From positions 1,536,001 through 1,600,000 of the forward strand of contig NZ_CP054301.1 in NCBI RefSeq assembly GCF_013372285.1: a stretch of 64,000 nt of DNA. Direction: 5' to 3'. Positions 1-8,474 of this stretch are shown piece after piece. Every line of letters begins with the position of its first letter. Within the stretch, counting starts at the first letter, position 1. Made by a program: the position numbers and the translations under genes. Under the pieces are notes generated by a model that saw only the letters and a list, made by a program, of their open reading frames with translations, was not told where the DNA came from and ran no database searches. Source of the DNA: Marinomonas primoryensis (lineage in GTDB: Bacteria > Pseudomonadota > Gammaproteobacteria > Pseudomonadales > Marinomonadaceae).

Positions 1-799
1 GACAGAACATGGCATCTTCTAAACCGGTTACGTCTTGTAGTTCTTTATCTGACAATCCTGCCCATGGCGCGGGTAGTTTTTTACGATCTTCAAATGAGCC
101 TAGTTCGACTGGCACGGTTTGTATGCGCCATTGTCCTGTTTGGGATGGGTACACCATAAACAAAGCGTCTTGCGATAACCTAAGTACAGTGGTTTTCCAT
201 GGTGTGTATTGTTCTAACACGATGACTCTTGGGTCTGCGGCTTTTTCTATGGCGTTGGCGACGATGGTTTTTGCGTTTACGCCACCACTTGCCGCAGCAA
301 TGAATCGAGCTAATATGCGTGATGCAAAGGCAACAGCTTCATCAAAACAGGCGTCAAAATCGCCTTCTTCTTGCCATGTAGGGTTAAACATTGAGATGGT
401 TTGACTCAGGCTGATGCCTGTCTGTACGCCTTCTACGTGTCCGCAATCTATTGCGTCTATGGCGGAGACTAAATTTTTGTCCAATGCGTTGGCGACTTCT
501 TTATTACCCGCGCATATTTCTAGGCCGTACTTTTGCCAAATTAACCCAAATGATGAAAACGGGATACCATTTTCTCGTGCGCCTGCGCCGCCTTTTTGGT
601 GATGATCAAAACGGTCTTTTTCAGCGTCGTATATTCCGCCTACGTCTAACACTATGTCGGCTTTGGCTATCACGTCTAAGTCACGTGTGCGTATTAATTC
701 TACAGATGGAAAAATGCTTTTAAGTGCCGCTACTGCAAACACGTCGTCTGCGTGAAAGTTGCCATTGTGCGTTGCGATTACTTGAATTTGTTCGGTCAT
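1..799 (-). CDS. MYG1-family (UPF0160) DHH-like phosphoesterase/exonuclease, 3' end cut by window edge
   Basis: The reverse strand reads open from ATG at 799 to the window edge, about 266 codons without a stop, so the C-terminus is missing. The protein opens MTEQIQVIATHNGNFHADDV; the HNGNFHADD block near residue 10 and a later DRFDHHQKG block are the metal-binding motifs of the MYG1 family, which belongs to the DHH phosphoesterase superfamily. Eukaryotic MYG1 has been described as a 3'-5' RNA exonuclease; the role of bacterial members is less clear, probably cytoplasmic nucleic-acid or nucleotide phosphoester hydrolysis. Family members are about 290-300 residues, so only some 30 residues should lie outside. 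A weak AGAGA ribosome site precedes the start. No operon partner is visible on the downstream side. Confidence 0.85.
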   Translation of the reverse strand, partial: MTEQIQVIATHNGNFHADDVFAVAALKSIFPSVELIRTRDLDVIAKADIVLDVGGIYDAEKDRFDHHQKGGAGARENGIPFSSFGLIWQKYGLEICAGNKEVANALDKNLVSAIDAIDCGHVEGVQTGISLSQTISMFNPTWQEEGDFDACFDEAVAFASRILARFIAAASGGVNAKTIVANAIEKAADPRVIVLEQYTPWKTTVLRLSQDALFMVYPSQTGQWRIQTVPVELGSFEDRKKLPAPWAGLSDKELQDVTGLEDAMFC

Positions 800-1013
800 T
801 CTATAGTCTCTTTTATTGATATCATTGCACTTAACAGCACACACGTACTAAAAACGGAATTTTACGGGGTTTTAATGATAGGTGACACCGTTCATTTAAC
901 AGCATCTAAGACAGGCATGCGTAAAAGCCAATAAGAATAGGGCTTCCAGCTCTTTGTTTTGCGTAACTTTTCTATAGTTAATCTTTGTTTTCTTAAGGAA
1001 GAGGATTAGTTCA

Positions 1014-1260
1014 ATGCCCAGAAGTCAGCAAGTTTGCTTAGACGATACCTCTTATCATCATTGTGTTACTCGATGCGTGCGCCGTGCATTTTTATACGGT
1101 GAAGATCCGTTCACAAGAACCAGCTACGAGCATCGACGAAATTGGCCATTTAAAGTGTCGATCTAAGCCCGATTTTACAATGGTTGAGTGACTGGCGAAG
1201 CCTAGGGCGCCGTGCATTTTAGAAAATATTTGGAAGGGCGTTACTTGTAAAAGACGTGAT
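1014..1260 (+). pseudogene. Decayed REP-associated tyrosine transposase (RAYT, IS200-like Y1 family)
   Basis: A 50-residue ORF starts at ATG 1014, behind AAGGAAGAGG, and stops at 1166. Its text (MPRSQQV...TSYHHCVTRCVRRAFLYGED...SYEHRRNW) matches the N-terminus of chromosomal RAYT/transposase_17 proteins, in which YHCVSRCVRRAFLCG and YEHRR are hallmarks. Downstream, around 1180-1260, pieces resembling the later WxxRLG and FWEGRFKSQAL blocks recur in other frames (KYLEGRYL followed by a stop). The gene is therefore an internally deleted, frameshifted relic of a protein normally near 300 residues. It is of interest because RAYTs mobilise REP-like palindromes, and such palindromes occur elsewhere in this window. 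Confidence 0.7.
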
Positions 1261-1294
1261 TAATTAGATTGATTAGAACTAGGCAGGTTTTTGT

Positions 1295-1340
1295 TTAGCC
1301 TTAAATGGCTAATTTTATATTTTTAGCCATAATCGGCTAA
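1295..1340. promoter_or_regulatory. Twin palindrome TTAGCC-N6-GGCTAA (two candidate operators)
   Basis: Two copies of the same dyad, TTAGCC-N6-GGCTAA, lie at 1295-1312 and 1323-1340, with centres 28 bp apart. The spacers differ (TTAAAT and ATAATC) while the arms are identical, which points to protein binding rather than chance. They sit 32 bp upstream of an ATG with a strong AAAAGGAG site. The binding protein is unknown. Confidence 0.55.
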
Positions 1341-1371
1341 ATTAACTCCAGTATACAAAAGGAGTTCTGAT

Positions 1372-1461
1372 ATGGAGCCTACTTATAAACTTATCACTGT
1401 GTTCAGTGGCTTACTTAGTTGCTATCGTTGCGGTCAGTCATTTTGTTATCTCTTCTGTTAG
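1372..1461 (+). pseudogene. Truncated small ORF with intact ribosome site, probably a membrane-protein remnant
   Basis: ATG at 1372 follows AAAAGGAGTTCTGAT, an excellent ribosome site, and encodes 29 residues beginning MEPTYKLITVFSGLL before a stop at 1459-1461. The last codons overlap the 3' end of the convergent amine oxidase gene. In the adjacent frame the DNA continues as a hydrophobic run (LVAIVAVSHFVISS), suggesting that a frameshift and a downstream deletion destroyed a small membrane protein. Two matched palindromes just upstream would have been its operators. The family is not recognised. It could instead be an intact leader peptide or microprotein. Confidence 0.35.
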
Positions 1462-2571
1462 TGCCTGTACGCCTAGGCTTGCAGCTTCAATGGCGCCAGC
1501 TACATAGCCCGGAAACTGGCGAGACCATTCACTGGTAATGCCAACGAGGTGATCTTGCCAAAGCCCTGTCGTGGCTTTAGAGGGCGGTGTCGTTGCGTGT
1601 TGACCGTCACTTTTTGCATCAATAGTGGTTGCGGTGAATGGGTCTTGTGACCAGTCCTTAAAAAAATCGGCCACTGGCGTTTCTGCCTGAACGCCAAACA
1701 ATCGAACTAATTGCGCACGACAATGCCGTTTCAATTCGTCCACTGTCACACTTTGACGCACATGGGGCGGAACCCCAAAGAAACCAAATAATGCAGCATG
1801 ACCGCCGGGGGCAGAAGCATCATGGATTTCAGTGAGTGGGCCACGGGCGCTGTTGGCTGATCCTGAAAGGCCTTGTTTACGCCAAAATGGCGTATCATAT
1901 ACGGCAAAATATTTAGCATGAGGCGCCATCCACGTTGCTGTTGCGCGCCATTTTTTTACCAAATCTTGTGGTAACGCAGGAATAAATTCTAGGTTGTATT
2001 CAACTAAACGTGGCGGCATGGCTAATAGCACATGCGATGCACTCCATGTCGTTTCTTTGCTATCGTCTTGATTATTAGCTTCAAAATCCAGTTCAGAATT
2101 CAATTCAATATTCAGTTCAATAGCCTGCTCTGTTTTTCGTAGTTGACGAACCTTATGACCCGTTAAAACCCGTTTGGGATCCAAGCGCTGATAAAGGGCG
2201 TCGGTCAATGCGCTCATACCACCGAGTAACCGCATTGAAGTGGGCGAGTTAACGTAGCTTCGAGTACGTATCGGTGCTTCATTCGCTGATCGCTCAACCA
2301 TCATGTCGCCGTCTTCAAATTGAGCAAAACGCTCAAGTTCGAGCTCTTCAACTAATTGACTCAGCTGTTGTTGAAAATCAGGCCAAAACCAAGATGGACC
2401 GAGATCAAAACGATCGACCGAGGTTTTCATTCCCAATAACGGCTTGCTGCCATTAGACGCGACAGACTGAATACGACCTCCAATCCTATGTCGCGCTTCC
2501 AGCAGTACATAATCAATGCCCTTTTTTTCTAGTAAGTACGCGGCGTAGAGTCCGCTTAAACCTCCACCCAC
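1438..2571 (-). CDS. Flavin monoamine oxidase family FAD-dependent oxidoreductase (start disturbed)
   Basis: The protein carries the FAD-binding fold of the amine oxidase superfamily: the glycine motif VGGGLSGLYAAYLL at the very start, LLEARHRIGGRI about 25 residues later, and a C-terminal FAD-contacting block (SEWSRQFPGYVAGAIEAA). It should oxidise an amine or amino acid with release of H2O2 and ammonia; the substrate cannot be read. The first in-frame start codon, GTG at 2571, lies inside the first beta strand: upstream codons in the same frame read ARIAI, which belongs to the fold. That frame stays open for more than 80 bases upstream without ATG, GTG or TTG, whereas an ATG behind a plausible site at 2609 is in another frame. 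A frameshift, a sequence error or a rare ATT/ATC start is implied. Nothing nearby suggests an operon. Confidence 0.75.
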   Translation of the reverse strand: MGGGLSGLYAAYLLEKKGIDYVLLEARHRIGGRIQSVASNGSKPLLGMKTSVDRFDLGPSWFWPDFQQQLSQLVEELELERFAQFEDGDMMVERSANEAPIRTRSYVNSPTSMRLLGGMSALTDALYQRLDPKRVLTGHKVRQLRKTEQAIELNIELNSELDFEANNQDDSKETTWSASHVLLAMPPRLVEYNLEFIPALPQDLVKKWRATATWMAPHAKYFAVYDTPFWRKQGLSGSANSARGPLTEIHDASAPGGHAALFGFFGVPPHVRQSVTVDELKRHCRAQLVRLFGVQAETPVADFFKDWSQDPFTATTIDAKSDGQHATTPPSKATTGLWQDHLVGITSEWSRQFPGYVAGAIEAASLGVQALTEEITK

Positions 2572-2764
2572 GATGGCAATGCGTGCTGTATTGATGATGT
2601 GCTCTCCATTATTGTGATACCTAACTGGCCCGTCTTTTAATACTAGGTAGAACCTTGCTTATCTGCAATGAATACGGGGTGTTTTCCTGTCGGAAAATGT
2701 ACCCAGCAACCTTAAAAAGAGGTTTTATTTTGGCTCTAGCTGGTTGATTTTTATAGTGGCGTCT

Positions 2765-2878
2765 TCAATAGTCAATAGTCATTAGCTTTCGCAATACGTC
2801 AGGTGTTTGCTTGGCATAATCGCGCACTTGAGCTAAAAGTGAATCACGCTGGCTATTCCAATCTTGCATCATAATCAT
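2765..2878 (-). pseudogene. N-terminal fragment, possibly carboxymuconolactone decarboxylase/AhpD-like
   Basis: A 37-codon reverse-strand ORF reads MIMMQDWNSQRDSLLAQVRD and continues AKQTPDVLRKLMTIDY before a stop. The pattern of a W, a charged helix, then SPD/TPD and a leucine-rich turn resembles the N-terminus of carboxymuconolactone decarboxylase family proteins, which run beyond 100 residues, so this would be a truncated gene. The match is short and the family call is tentative. Two 20-bp tandem repeats containing TGTACA lie 38-77 bp upstream, where an operator would sit. Confidence 0.3.
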
Positions 2879-2915
2879 TGTTTCAATATATATAAGATTG
2901 ACTACTGACTTAGAT

Positions 2916-2955
2916 AAACGTGTACAAAATTAGCTAAACTTGTACAAAATTAGCT
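2916..2955. repeat. Tandem 20-bp repeat containing TGTACA
   Basis: Two adjacent 20-bp units (AAACGTGTACAAAATTAGCT at 2916-2935, and the same with one change at 2936-2955) place two TGTACA palindromes exactly 20 bp apart, about two helical turns. They lie upstream of the reverse-strand gene fragment, so an operator for that vanished gene is a reasonable reading. Confidence 0.6.
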
Positions 2956-2961
2956 TGATGA

Positions 2962-2988
2962 GGCCATCAGTAAGCTGATGGCCTTTTT
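2962..2988 (+). terminator. Hairpin with T-tract, rho-independent terminator type
   Basis: GGCCATCAG (2962-2970), loop TAAG, CTGATGGCC (2975-2983), then TTTTT. The stem is perfect, 9 bp and GC-rich. The T-tract is on the plus strand although the genes on both sides are read from the minus strand. It is also 28 bp past the SDR stop codon, so it may serve as an imperfect terminator for that gene. Confidence 0.6.
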
Positions 2989-3015
2989 ATGGTTAAAAAA
3001 TATAAGAGGGGAGGA

Positions 3016-3789
3016 TTAGTTGCGTCCCGCCATGACTCCGCCGTCTACATCCCACGTTGCGCCAGTTACCCAATTTGCTTTATCTGACAATAGGAAGCTA
3101 ATCACTTCGGCCACATCTTGTGGCGTACCAACACGACCAATTGGATGGAAAGCATTAAAACTTTGTAGTGCGTCATGAACGTCTTCTTTAGGGATAAAAC
3201 CTTCGTAAATTGGTGTTGCAACTACCGCTGGGGATACCGCATTTACACGGATATTGCTAGCGGCCAATTCCATACCCAAATGTTGAGTCAATGCATGCAA
3301 GCCTGCTTTTGCCATGGAATAAGCCGAAGACGGTGTGGCTGCAATGGCTTGTTTACCCCACATTGAGCCTACGTTGACTATCGCGCCAGCACGACCTCTT
3401 GCAACCAGATTGGCCGCCACTTTCTGGGTGATAAAAAAGAGTGCTTTGTTCAACGACATGTATTGATCGTAATCTGCATCTTGATGTTCTAGGAACGGCT
3501 TAGGAAAAAATACCCCCGCCGCATTGACCAACAGGTCGATGTCAGTATGTTGCTCATCAATAGCATTCAACAAAGATGCTAAACCCGCTTCGCTAGTAAG
3601 GTTTGCAGTCAATACGGTAACTTGACCAAAAGCAGATAACTCTTTACGAGCTTCTTCGGCTTTTTCAATACGATTACCAACGATAACCGCGCTGCCACCT
3701 TCGGCAAGGATGATTTTAGCCGTCGCCAATCCCATGCCACTGGTGCCGCCAACAACTAATAATTTTTTACCTTTAAATTGATTGCTCAT
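3016..3789 (-). CDS. SDR-family NAD(P)-dependent oxidoreductase
   Basis: This 257-residue protein has all classical short-chain dehydrogenase marks: GGTSGMG near residue 14 for the dinucleotide, NAAG in the middle, a catalytic Ser ahead of YSMAK (Tyr-x-x-x-Lys), and a C-terminal GATWDVDGG block. Length and order are typical of 3-oxoacyl-ACP-reductase-like SDRs. The substrate is not deducible. I place the start at 3789 (MSNQFKGKK) because AGAGAGAAC lies just upstream; an in-frame ATG ten codons earlier has no such site. The gene is divergent from the LysR-type gene at 4076, the usual arrangement for a regulator and its target, so it is probably controlled by that protein. Confidence 0.88.
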   Translation of the reverse strand: MSNQFKGKKLLVVGGTSGMGLATAKIILAEGGSAVIVGNRIEKAEEARKELSAFGQVTVLTANLTSEAGLASLLNAIDEQHTDIDLLVNAAGVFFPKPFLEHQDADYDQYMSLNKALFFITQKVAANLVARGRAGAIVNVGSMWGKQAIAATPSSAYSMAKAGLHALTQHLGMELAASNIRVNAVSPAVVATPIYEGFIPKEDVHDALQSFNAFHPIGRVGTPQDVAEVISFLLSDKANWVTGATWDVDGGVMAGRN

Positions 3790-4075
3790 AGTTAGTTCTC
3801 TCTGTTTGTTATTCAGCAAGTGTAAATAGCTTGCCGTTAAATTGAGTAAGGTCGGGTCAAAAACTAGGAATTACCCAATACTTATGTCGTCTCAACCGCT
3901 TGGTATCGAAGAAAAGATAAAAGAAAAACTATTGATTAAAATCAACACAACAAATTACATGGCGTTATTTCGAACATTAATTCAGCTATTTTCGATATTT
4001 TTCTATTATTTGCTGATTTACAGAGACTAACAAACGAGATAATGTTCATCGTCTTGAAAGAAAAAGTTTATCGGT

Positions 4076-4999
4076 ATGAAAGCACCTATCTATTTAAATG
4101 CGTTACGTGCCTTTGAAGCCAGCGCACGCTATCAAAGCTTTTCTGCTGCGGCAGAGAAACTTAATGTTACGCCTGCAGCGGTTGGCCAACTGGTTCGCAC
4201 CCTAGAAGAATGGCTGGGAACACCACTGTTTCATCGTGGCACCAGCGGTAAAATGCGGCTTATCCCGACGGAAGCCGCTGAGTTGGCTCTGCCGGATATT
4301 CGTGCAGGCTTCGACAGGTTGACACTGGGGCTAGAGCGATTAAAAGAAGGGGCGAATAGCGGCATAATCACCGTGGCAGTTAGTCCTGCATTCGCTGCGA
4401 AGTGGTTATTGCCTCGTATTGATACGTTTCAAAGTGCTTGGCCAGACACTAGTGTGCGACTTGATACTAACCTAAAAGCCGTCGATTTTGCGGTGCAAAA
4501 AGTGGACATTGGCGTGCGTTATGGACTGGGTAACTGGCCTGGATTAATGTCTGAAAAGCTAATGGAAGAAGAGGTTTATCCCGTTTGCTCACCTAGATTA
4601 TTGCGCGACGATTTACGGCTGCGTAAACCCGAAGACCTGACACGCGAAATGCTGATTCATGATCGTTCGATGGATTATCAGACTGGCTTTCCATCATGGA
4701 CAGCGTGGCTAAAAAAAGCGGGAGTGACAGATATAGAGAAACGCAATGGTATGCAAATCAACAACTCAGCTGCAGTACTTCAAGCCGCCATCGACGGAAG
4801 CGGAATTGCTCTTGCGCGCAGTGTGATGGCACACGACGACTTAGCGGCTGGGCGGCTGGTGCGCCTGTTTCCAGAGATCAAATTTGTTTCTACACTTGCC
4901 TATTATGTCGTGTATCGTCGAGAATGTTCAGGTTTATCAAAGTTACAAGCGTTTCGTCAGTGGTTATTTGAAGAGGTTATTGGAAGTGGGGTAAGGTGA
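4076..4999 (+). CDS. LysR-type transcriptional regulator, GcvA-like
   Basis: The 307-residue protein begins with a LysR winged helix-turn-helix: LNALRAFEASARYQSFSAAA then LNVTPAAVGQLVRTLEEWLG and LFHR. The opening and the wing resemble GcvA-type regulators. The remainder is the two-lobed periplasmic-binding-protein-like effector domain (for example VAVSPAFAAKWLLPR and VDIGVRYG). It is divergent from the SDR gene across about 290 bp and most likely regulates it; the effector is unknown. A short AT-rich ORF in the gap (3842-4030) looks non-coding. The gene ends before a bidirectional terminator. Confidence 0.9.
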   Translation: MKAPIYLNALRAFEASARYQSFSAAAEKLNVTPAAVGQLVRTLEEWLGTPLFHRGTSGKMRLIPTEAAELALPDIRAGFDRLTLGLERLKEGANSGIITVAVSPAFAAKWLLPRIDTFQSAWPDTSVRLDTNLKAVDFAVQKVDIGVRYGLGNWPGLMSEKLMEEEVYPVCSPRLLRDDLRLRKPEDLTREMLIHDRSMDYQTGFPSWTAWLKKAGVTDIEKRNGMQINNSAAVLQAAIDGSGIALARSVMAHDDLAAGRLVRLFPEIKFVSTLAYYVVYRRECSGLSKLQAFRQWLFEEVIGSGVR

Positions 5000-5125
5000 G
5001 CTAGACTGTCTTAGACCTAGATTGTCTTAGACAGTAGTAGTTTCTAAAAAATACATTTCTTTGAACTTTGCCGGTGGCACCTGTGCTGGTCCAATATAAC
5101 GGGACACTTTGATAAAAAAAAATAA

Positions 5126-5163
5126 AAAGCCGAAACATCATTTTAAAATGACATTTCGGCTTT
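5126..5163. terminator. Bidirectional terminator between convergent genes
   Basis: AAAGCCGAAA (5126-5135) pairs with TTTCGGCTTT (5154-5163), and an inner TCATTTT/AAAATGA continues the stem after a small mismatch. A-rich and T-rich flanks on the two sides suit termination in both directions between the LysR-type gene and the diguanylate cyclase. Confidence 0.8.
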
Positions 5164-5190
5164 ATGCTTTGTATTAGTTTGTGGTTATTG

Positions 5191-8079
5191 CTACCAAATT
5201 TCTATTCGATTACGACCTCGTTCTTTGGCTCGATATAGCGCTTGGTCGGCGAGTCGAAGTAAGTCTTGATAGCTTTCTACATTGTTAACAAACGCCACGC
5301 CCATACTGACCGTCATCTTTAAGTCGGTAGCGATATCACTGTAGTCGAATGTTTCAATGGACTGGCGAATGTTGTCACAATAAGCGGCAATATCAATATC
5401 ATCAACGCCTTCAATCACTAACGTAAATTCTTCACCACCCCAACGAGCCACATGTACCTGATTGCTGGCGATGAGTTGCAATTGTGCGGCTAAAGATTTT
5501 ATCGCTTGGTCCCCAATAAGATGGGAATAATGATCATTGATTTTCTTAAAATGATCGATGTCCATAATGACCAAAATGAGTGAGGTTTGTTGTTGCTTGG
5601 CTTGTACAAAGCCCTCGCTTAGCCATAGATCAAAAGCGCGCCGGTTTGGTAGACCTGTTAATTCATCTTCATTTGCTTGACGTTGGAAATCTTCAGATTG
5701 TTGTCGTAAATCATACGTTTGCTTTTCAACTAAGGCTTTCAGCCTTAATTCATTTTTTTGCAGTTGTTGGAATCGCCAGCGTAGGCTGCCAGCTAAAATG
5801 ACCAGAATCAATAATGCCACGCCAATCTGCACCTCTAAGCGTTGCCAGAAATGGGGTAAAATAGTGAATTTATAAACCCGATCGGCAGTATTCCAATCAC
5901 TGTATGGATAGCGAGCACTGACGAGAAACTGATATTCACCCGGTGCTAAATTGGTGTATTCAGCGATGGTGTTTTTGCCTCTAGAAGCCCAAGTATCTTC
6001 AAAACCGACAAGACAGGTTCGATATTCAATACGCGACGACATAACATATCCTAGCCCAGCATAAGTGAACACTACCCGATTAGTACCCGCCGGTAAGACA
6101 CTTTTTTGATTCGCAGATACATCACGTCCATCGGCTGATATTGATTCAATGGTAAGAGGCAAAAGAGCGGTGTTTTTTTGCGAGATAGTTGAGCTATCAA
6201 TCATGGCAACGCCTTTGGCAGTTGCAAACCATAATTTGCCATTGTCCATCGCCACTGCGGCAGGGTTGGAGCCACCATTTGCTTGAGCGCTTGCTAAACC
6301 ATCACTTTCTGAAAAATGCTCAAACGCGATCTCACTTTGACGTCCATCTGCGACAGCATGAGCCGCATGGTAATCGACTCGCCATATGCCACGATTACTG
6401 GTTAGCCAAAGGCCATTTGTTCCGTCGTAAATGACTTGAAAAAACTTATCAATAGGCAGTCCAGAGCGGCGACCTACTAAGCTTAATTCTTCGCTTTTTT
6501 GGTTATATCGTACTAAGCCTCGGTCTGTGGCGATCCAGACATAGCCAGGTTCGACCCAGAAGCCAAAAGCATACTCTGCCCCTTCTTGGCTATTAATAGG
6601 GACAATTTCAAAGCCATTCGACGTTAATTTGGCAACGCCAACGCCGGTTCCAACCCAAATCTGGCCTCGATCATCTTCTGTTAACGCCATAATATAATTG
6701 CCGGGCAGACCATCATCACGAGTAAAAATCCGTTGCTGTCCAGAGGCATCCTGTCGTACTAGTCCATCTGTCGTGCCAATCCATAAGTTATTATGACTGT
6801 CTTCTAAGATGGCTCTTACTTCATCGCTGGGCAATCCATTGTCATGATCAAGATGATGCAATAATCGCTTATCTTTCCACAGCATTAGGCCGTTAAGATA
6901 AGTGCCAACCCAAATGCCGCCTTCACGGCGTTTGGCAAAACTAAGAACTGAAACAGGACGACCAGAATTGAGGCGTGCATCAAGGGCGACGTTATTAGTG
7001 ATGAGGCTAAGCCCTTCGCTTGAACCAACCAATACCGACTCGGAATCCACGTCGATAACACTGCGAATATAATTGCCCACTAGATTGCGTTTTTTTGTCC
7101 AGGTCGTAAAAGGTGCCTTACGCAGTCGCATTAAGCCACCATTAGTACCAATCCAGATGCTGCCTTCTAAATCTTGCAATATCGACAATACTCTATTATT
7201 AGGCAAGCCTGACTGAGTATTTAAGGTTTCGATATGGCCTTTACTGAATCTCAAAATACCTTTGCTAATAGTACCTAGCCATAGATTACTTTCGCTATCT
7301 TGCATTAGGGTAGTAATGGCTTCACCCGCTAGATTTGGGTGTAGCAACGTGGCTTGGTTATCTTTTATTGTGTAAGCGCCTCGATCGGTTGCCACCAATA
7401 AGCTTTTATCGTGCATTTCTAGAATGGAATAAACATGTAATTTTGACAGGCCATATGGTGCTAATACTTCCTGTTTATTTTGCCCATTAAGCTGAAATAA
7501 ACCTTTGTCCGTTGCCGCCCAAACTCGACCTTTAGTGTCTTCAAGTAATCGATAGGCACTCAGATTTTGTAATACCCAAATGTCCTCAGTAGAACCTCCA
7601 ACAGCACTTGGCTTAGGTCGATAAAAAACGCCTAACCCCTCAACGGCAACCCATGTATCACCAGAACTGTCTTTGAGTAAATGATTTACCATGCCTTGAG
7701 CTGTAAGTTGAGGCTGCCATTGATTATCTTGGTGATAAGTAATTCCACCTCTAGCGCCGGCAATCCATAAGCCGTTGTTATCGTCTGATATGAGTGTTCT
7801 CGTACCAGAGTCAAGAATCCCCGTTTTTGTCGAACGCTCGAAAAATCGAAAATCACGACCATTGTAGCGTGCAACACCTTCCCAAGTAGCAAACCATAAA
7901 TAACCGTCGGAGGTCTGCGCGATGGCATTGATACTGTTGTGTGGCAAACCTTCCTGAGTAGACCAAGTATCTTTGAAGTAGTCAGTAAGAGGCGTGCCTG
8001 CATGAGCAAAATTCAAAGTACATATCAATATTACCCCTAACCACAACGGCATCGCTTTTTTCTGATTGATAAGTGTCAT
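5191..8079 (-). CDS. Periplasmic two-component-propeller sensor diguanylate cyclase (GGDEF)
   Basis: This 962-residue inner-membrane protein has a signal peptide (residues 1-27), then about 600 residues of Reg_prop repeats with the recurring pattern LWIGT/IWVGTxxGL, forming one or two seven-bladed propellers. A Y_Y_Y domain follows (around 650-715, with LAPGEYQFLV), then one transmembrane helix (near 740-760), a short coiled coil, and a GGDEF domain ending the protein. The active site is RWGGEEF (GGEEF at 881-885) and the upstream GLPNRRAF block is intact, so it should make cyclic di-GMP from GTP in response to a periplasmic ligand. The inhibitory I-site RxxD is absent (SNQV at that place). 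The propeller/Y_Y_Y layout is known from hybrid polysaccharide sensors of Bacteroidetes and from gammaproteobacterial GGDEF proteins. Single-gene unit. Confidence 0.92.
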   Translation of the reverse strand: MTLINQKKAMPLWLGVILICTLNFAHAGTPLTDYFKDTWSTQEGLPHNSINAIAQTSDGYLWFATWEGVARYNGRDFRFFERSTKTGILDSGTRTLISDDNNGLWIAGARGGITYHQDNQWQPQLTAQGMVNHLLKDSSGDTWVAVEGLGVFYRPKPSAVGGSTEDIWVLQNLSAYRLLEDTKGRVWAATDKGLFQLNGQNKQEVLAPYGLSKLHVYSILEMHDKSLLVATDRGAYTIKDNQATLLHPNLAGEAITTLMQDSESNLWLGTISKGILRFSKGHIETLNTQSGLPNNRVLSILQDLEGSIWIGTNGGLMRLRKAPFTTWTKKRNLVGNYIRSVIDVDSESVLVGSSEGLSLITNNVALDARLNSGRPVSVLSFAKRREGGIWVGTYLNGLMLWKDKRLLHHLDHDNGLPSDEVRAILEDSHNNLWIGTTDGLVRQDASGQQRIFTRDDGLPGNYIMALTEDDRGQIWVGTGVGVAKLTSNGFEIVPINSQEGAEYAFGFWVEPGYVWIATDRGLVRYNQKSEELSLVGRRSGLPIDKFFQVIYDGTNGLWLTSNRGIWRVDYHAAHAVADGRQSEIAFEHFSESDGLASAQANGGSNPAAVAMDNGKLWFATAKGVAMIDSSTISQKNTALLPLTIESISADGRDVSANQKSVLPAGTNRVVFTYAGLGYVMSSRIEYRTCLVGFEDTWASRGKNTIAEYTNLAPGEYQFLVSARYPYSDWNTADRVYKFTILPHFWQRLEVQIGVALLILVILAGSLRWRFQQLQKNELRLKALVEKQTYDLRQQSEDFQRQANEDELTGLPNRRAFDLWLSEGFVQAKQQQTSLILVIMDIDHFKKINDHYSHLIGDQAIKSLAAQLQLIASNQVHVARWGGEEFTLVIEGVDDIDIAAYCDNIRQSIETFDYSDIATDLKMTVSMGVAFVNNVESYQDLLRLADQALYRAKERGRNRIEIW

Positions 8080-8474
8080 CCTTTTCTCATCTTTATATGA
8101 ATTAGAAATATCGAGCCTGGCAGTGTTCGTTAAAAAAACGTTATAAGTAACGAAACATGCAATATATTGGTTTATTTGTCTTTAATAAGAGCTAAAAGCC
8201 GAGGGTTTATCAACGGACCTTATGAAATTCGCGGGATAGTATCATAAATATTTTCATATAAATGTGTTTAAATGTTACTGAGACAGCTTTAAGGAATCTT
8301 AAATATTCTGGGTTTTACGTATAGTGGACGGTTGTAAAAAATCGTAGTACGACAGGAAAAATTTTTTGAAAAATAAGGCTATTCCATTTTAAACATACAG
8401 AGAAACAATTTTAAATGGTCATTCTATTTTTACTTGTTTCTCTGTATTTCTATAATATTAATTCAATTTAAAAA
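8080..8474. other. Intergenic region, AT-rich, with one long inverted repeat
   Basis: No convincing ORF. It should hold the promoter of the diguanylate cyclase gene (left end) and the 3' region of the M48 protease gene (right end). The only structured element is the inverted repeat at 8395-8447. Confidence 0.5.
8395..8447. repeat. 14-bp perfect inverted repeat with 25-nt loop downstream of the M48 protease gene
   Basis: ATACAGAGAAACAA (8395-8408) and TTGTTTCTCTGTAT (8434-8447) are perfect complements. It lies 28 bp past the protease stop codon, so it could be a weak terminator. The AT-rich stem, long loop and missing T-tract are atypical, and an operator or small-element end is also possible. 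Confidence 0.5.

Noticed and set aside
9..602. Forward ORFs over the left edge
   Set aside because: They are antisense to the MYG1-family frame, whose conserved motifs are clear on the minus strand.
3842..4030. 62-codon ORF in the SDR-LysR gap
   Set aside because: AT-rich, no ribosome site, lies in the divergent promoter region; not convincing as a gene.
8395..8447. Inverted repeat considered as insertion-sequence ends
   Set aside because: Only 25 bp lie between the arms and there is no target duplication or transposase.
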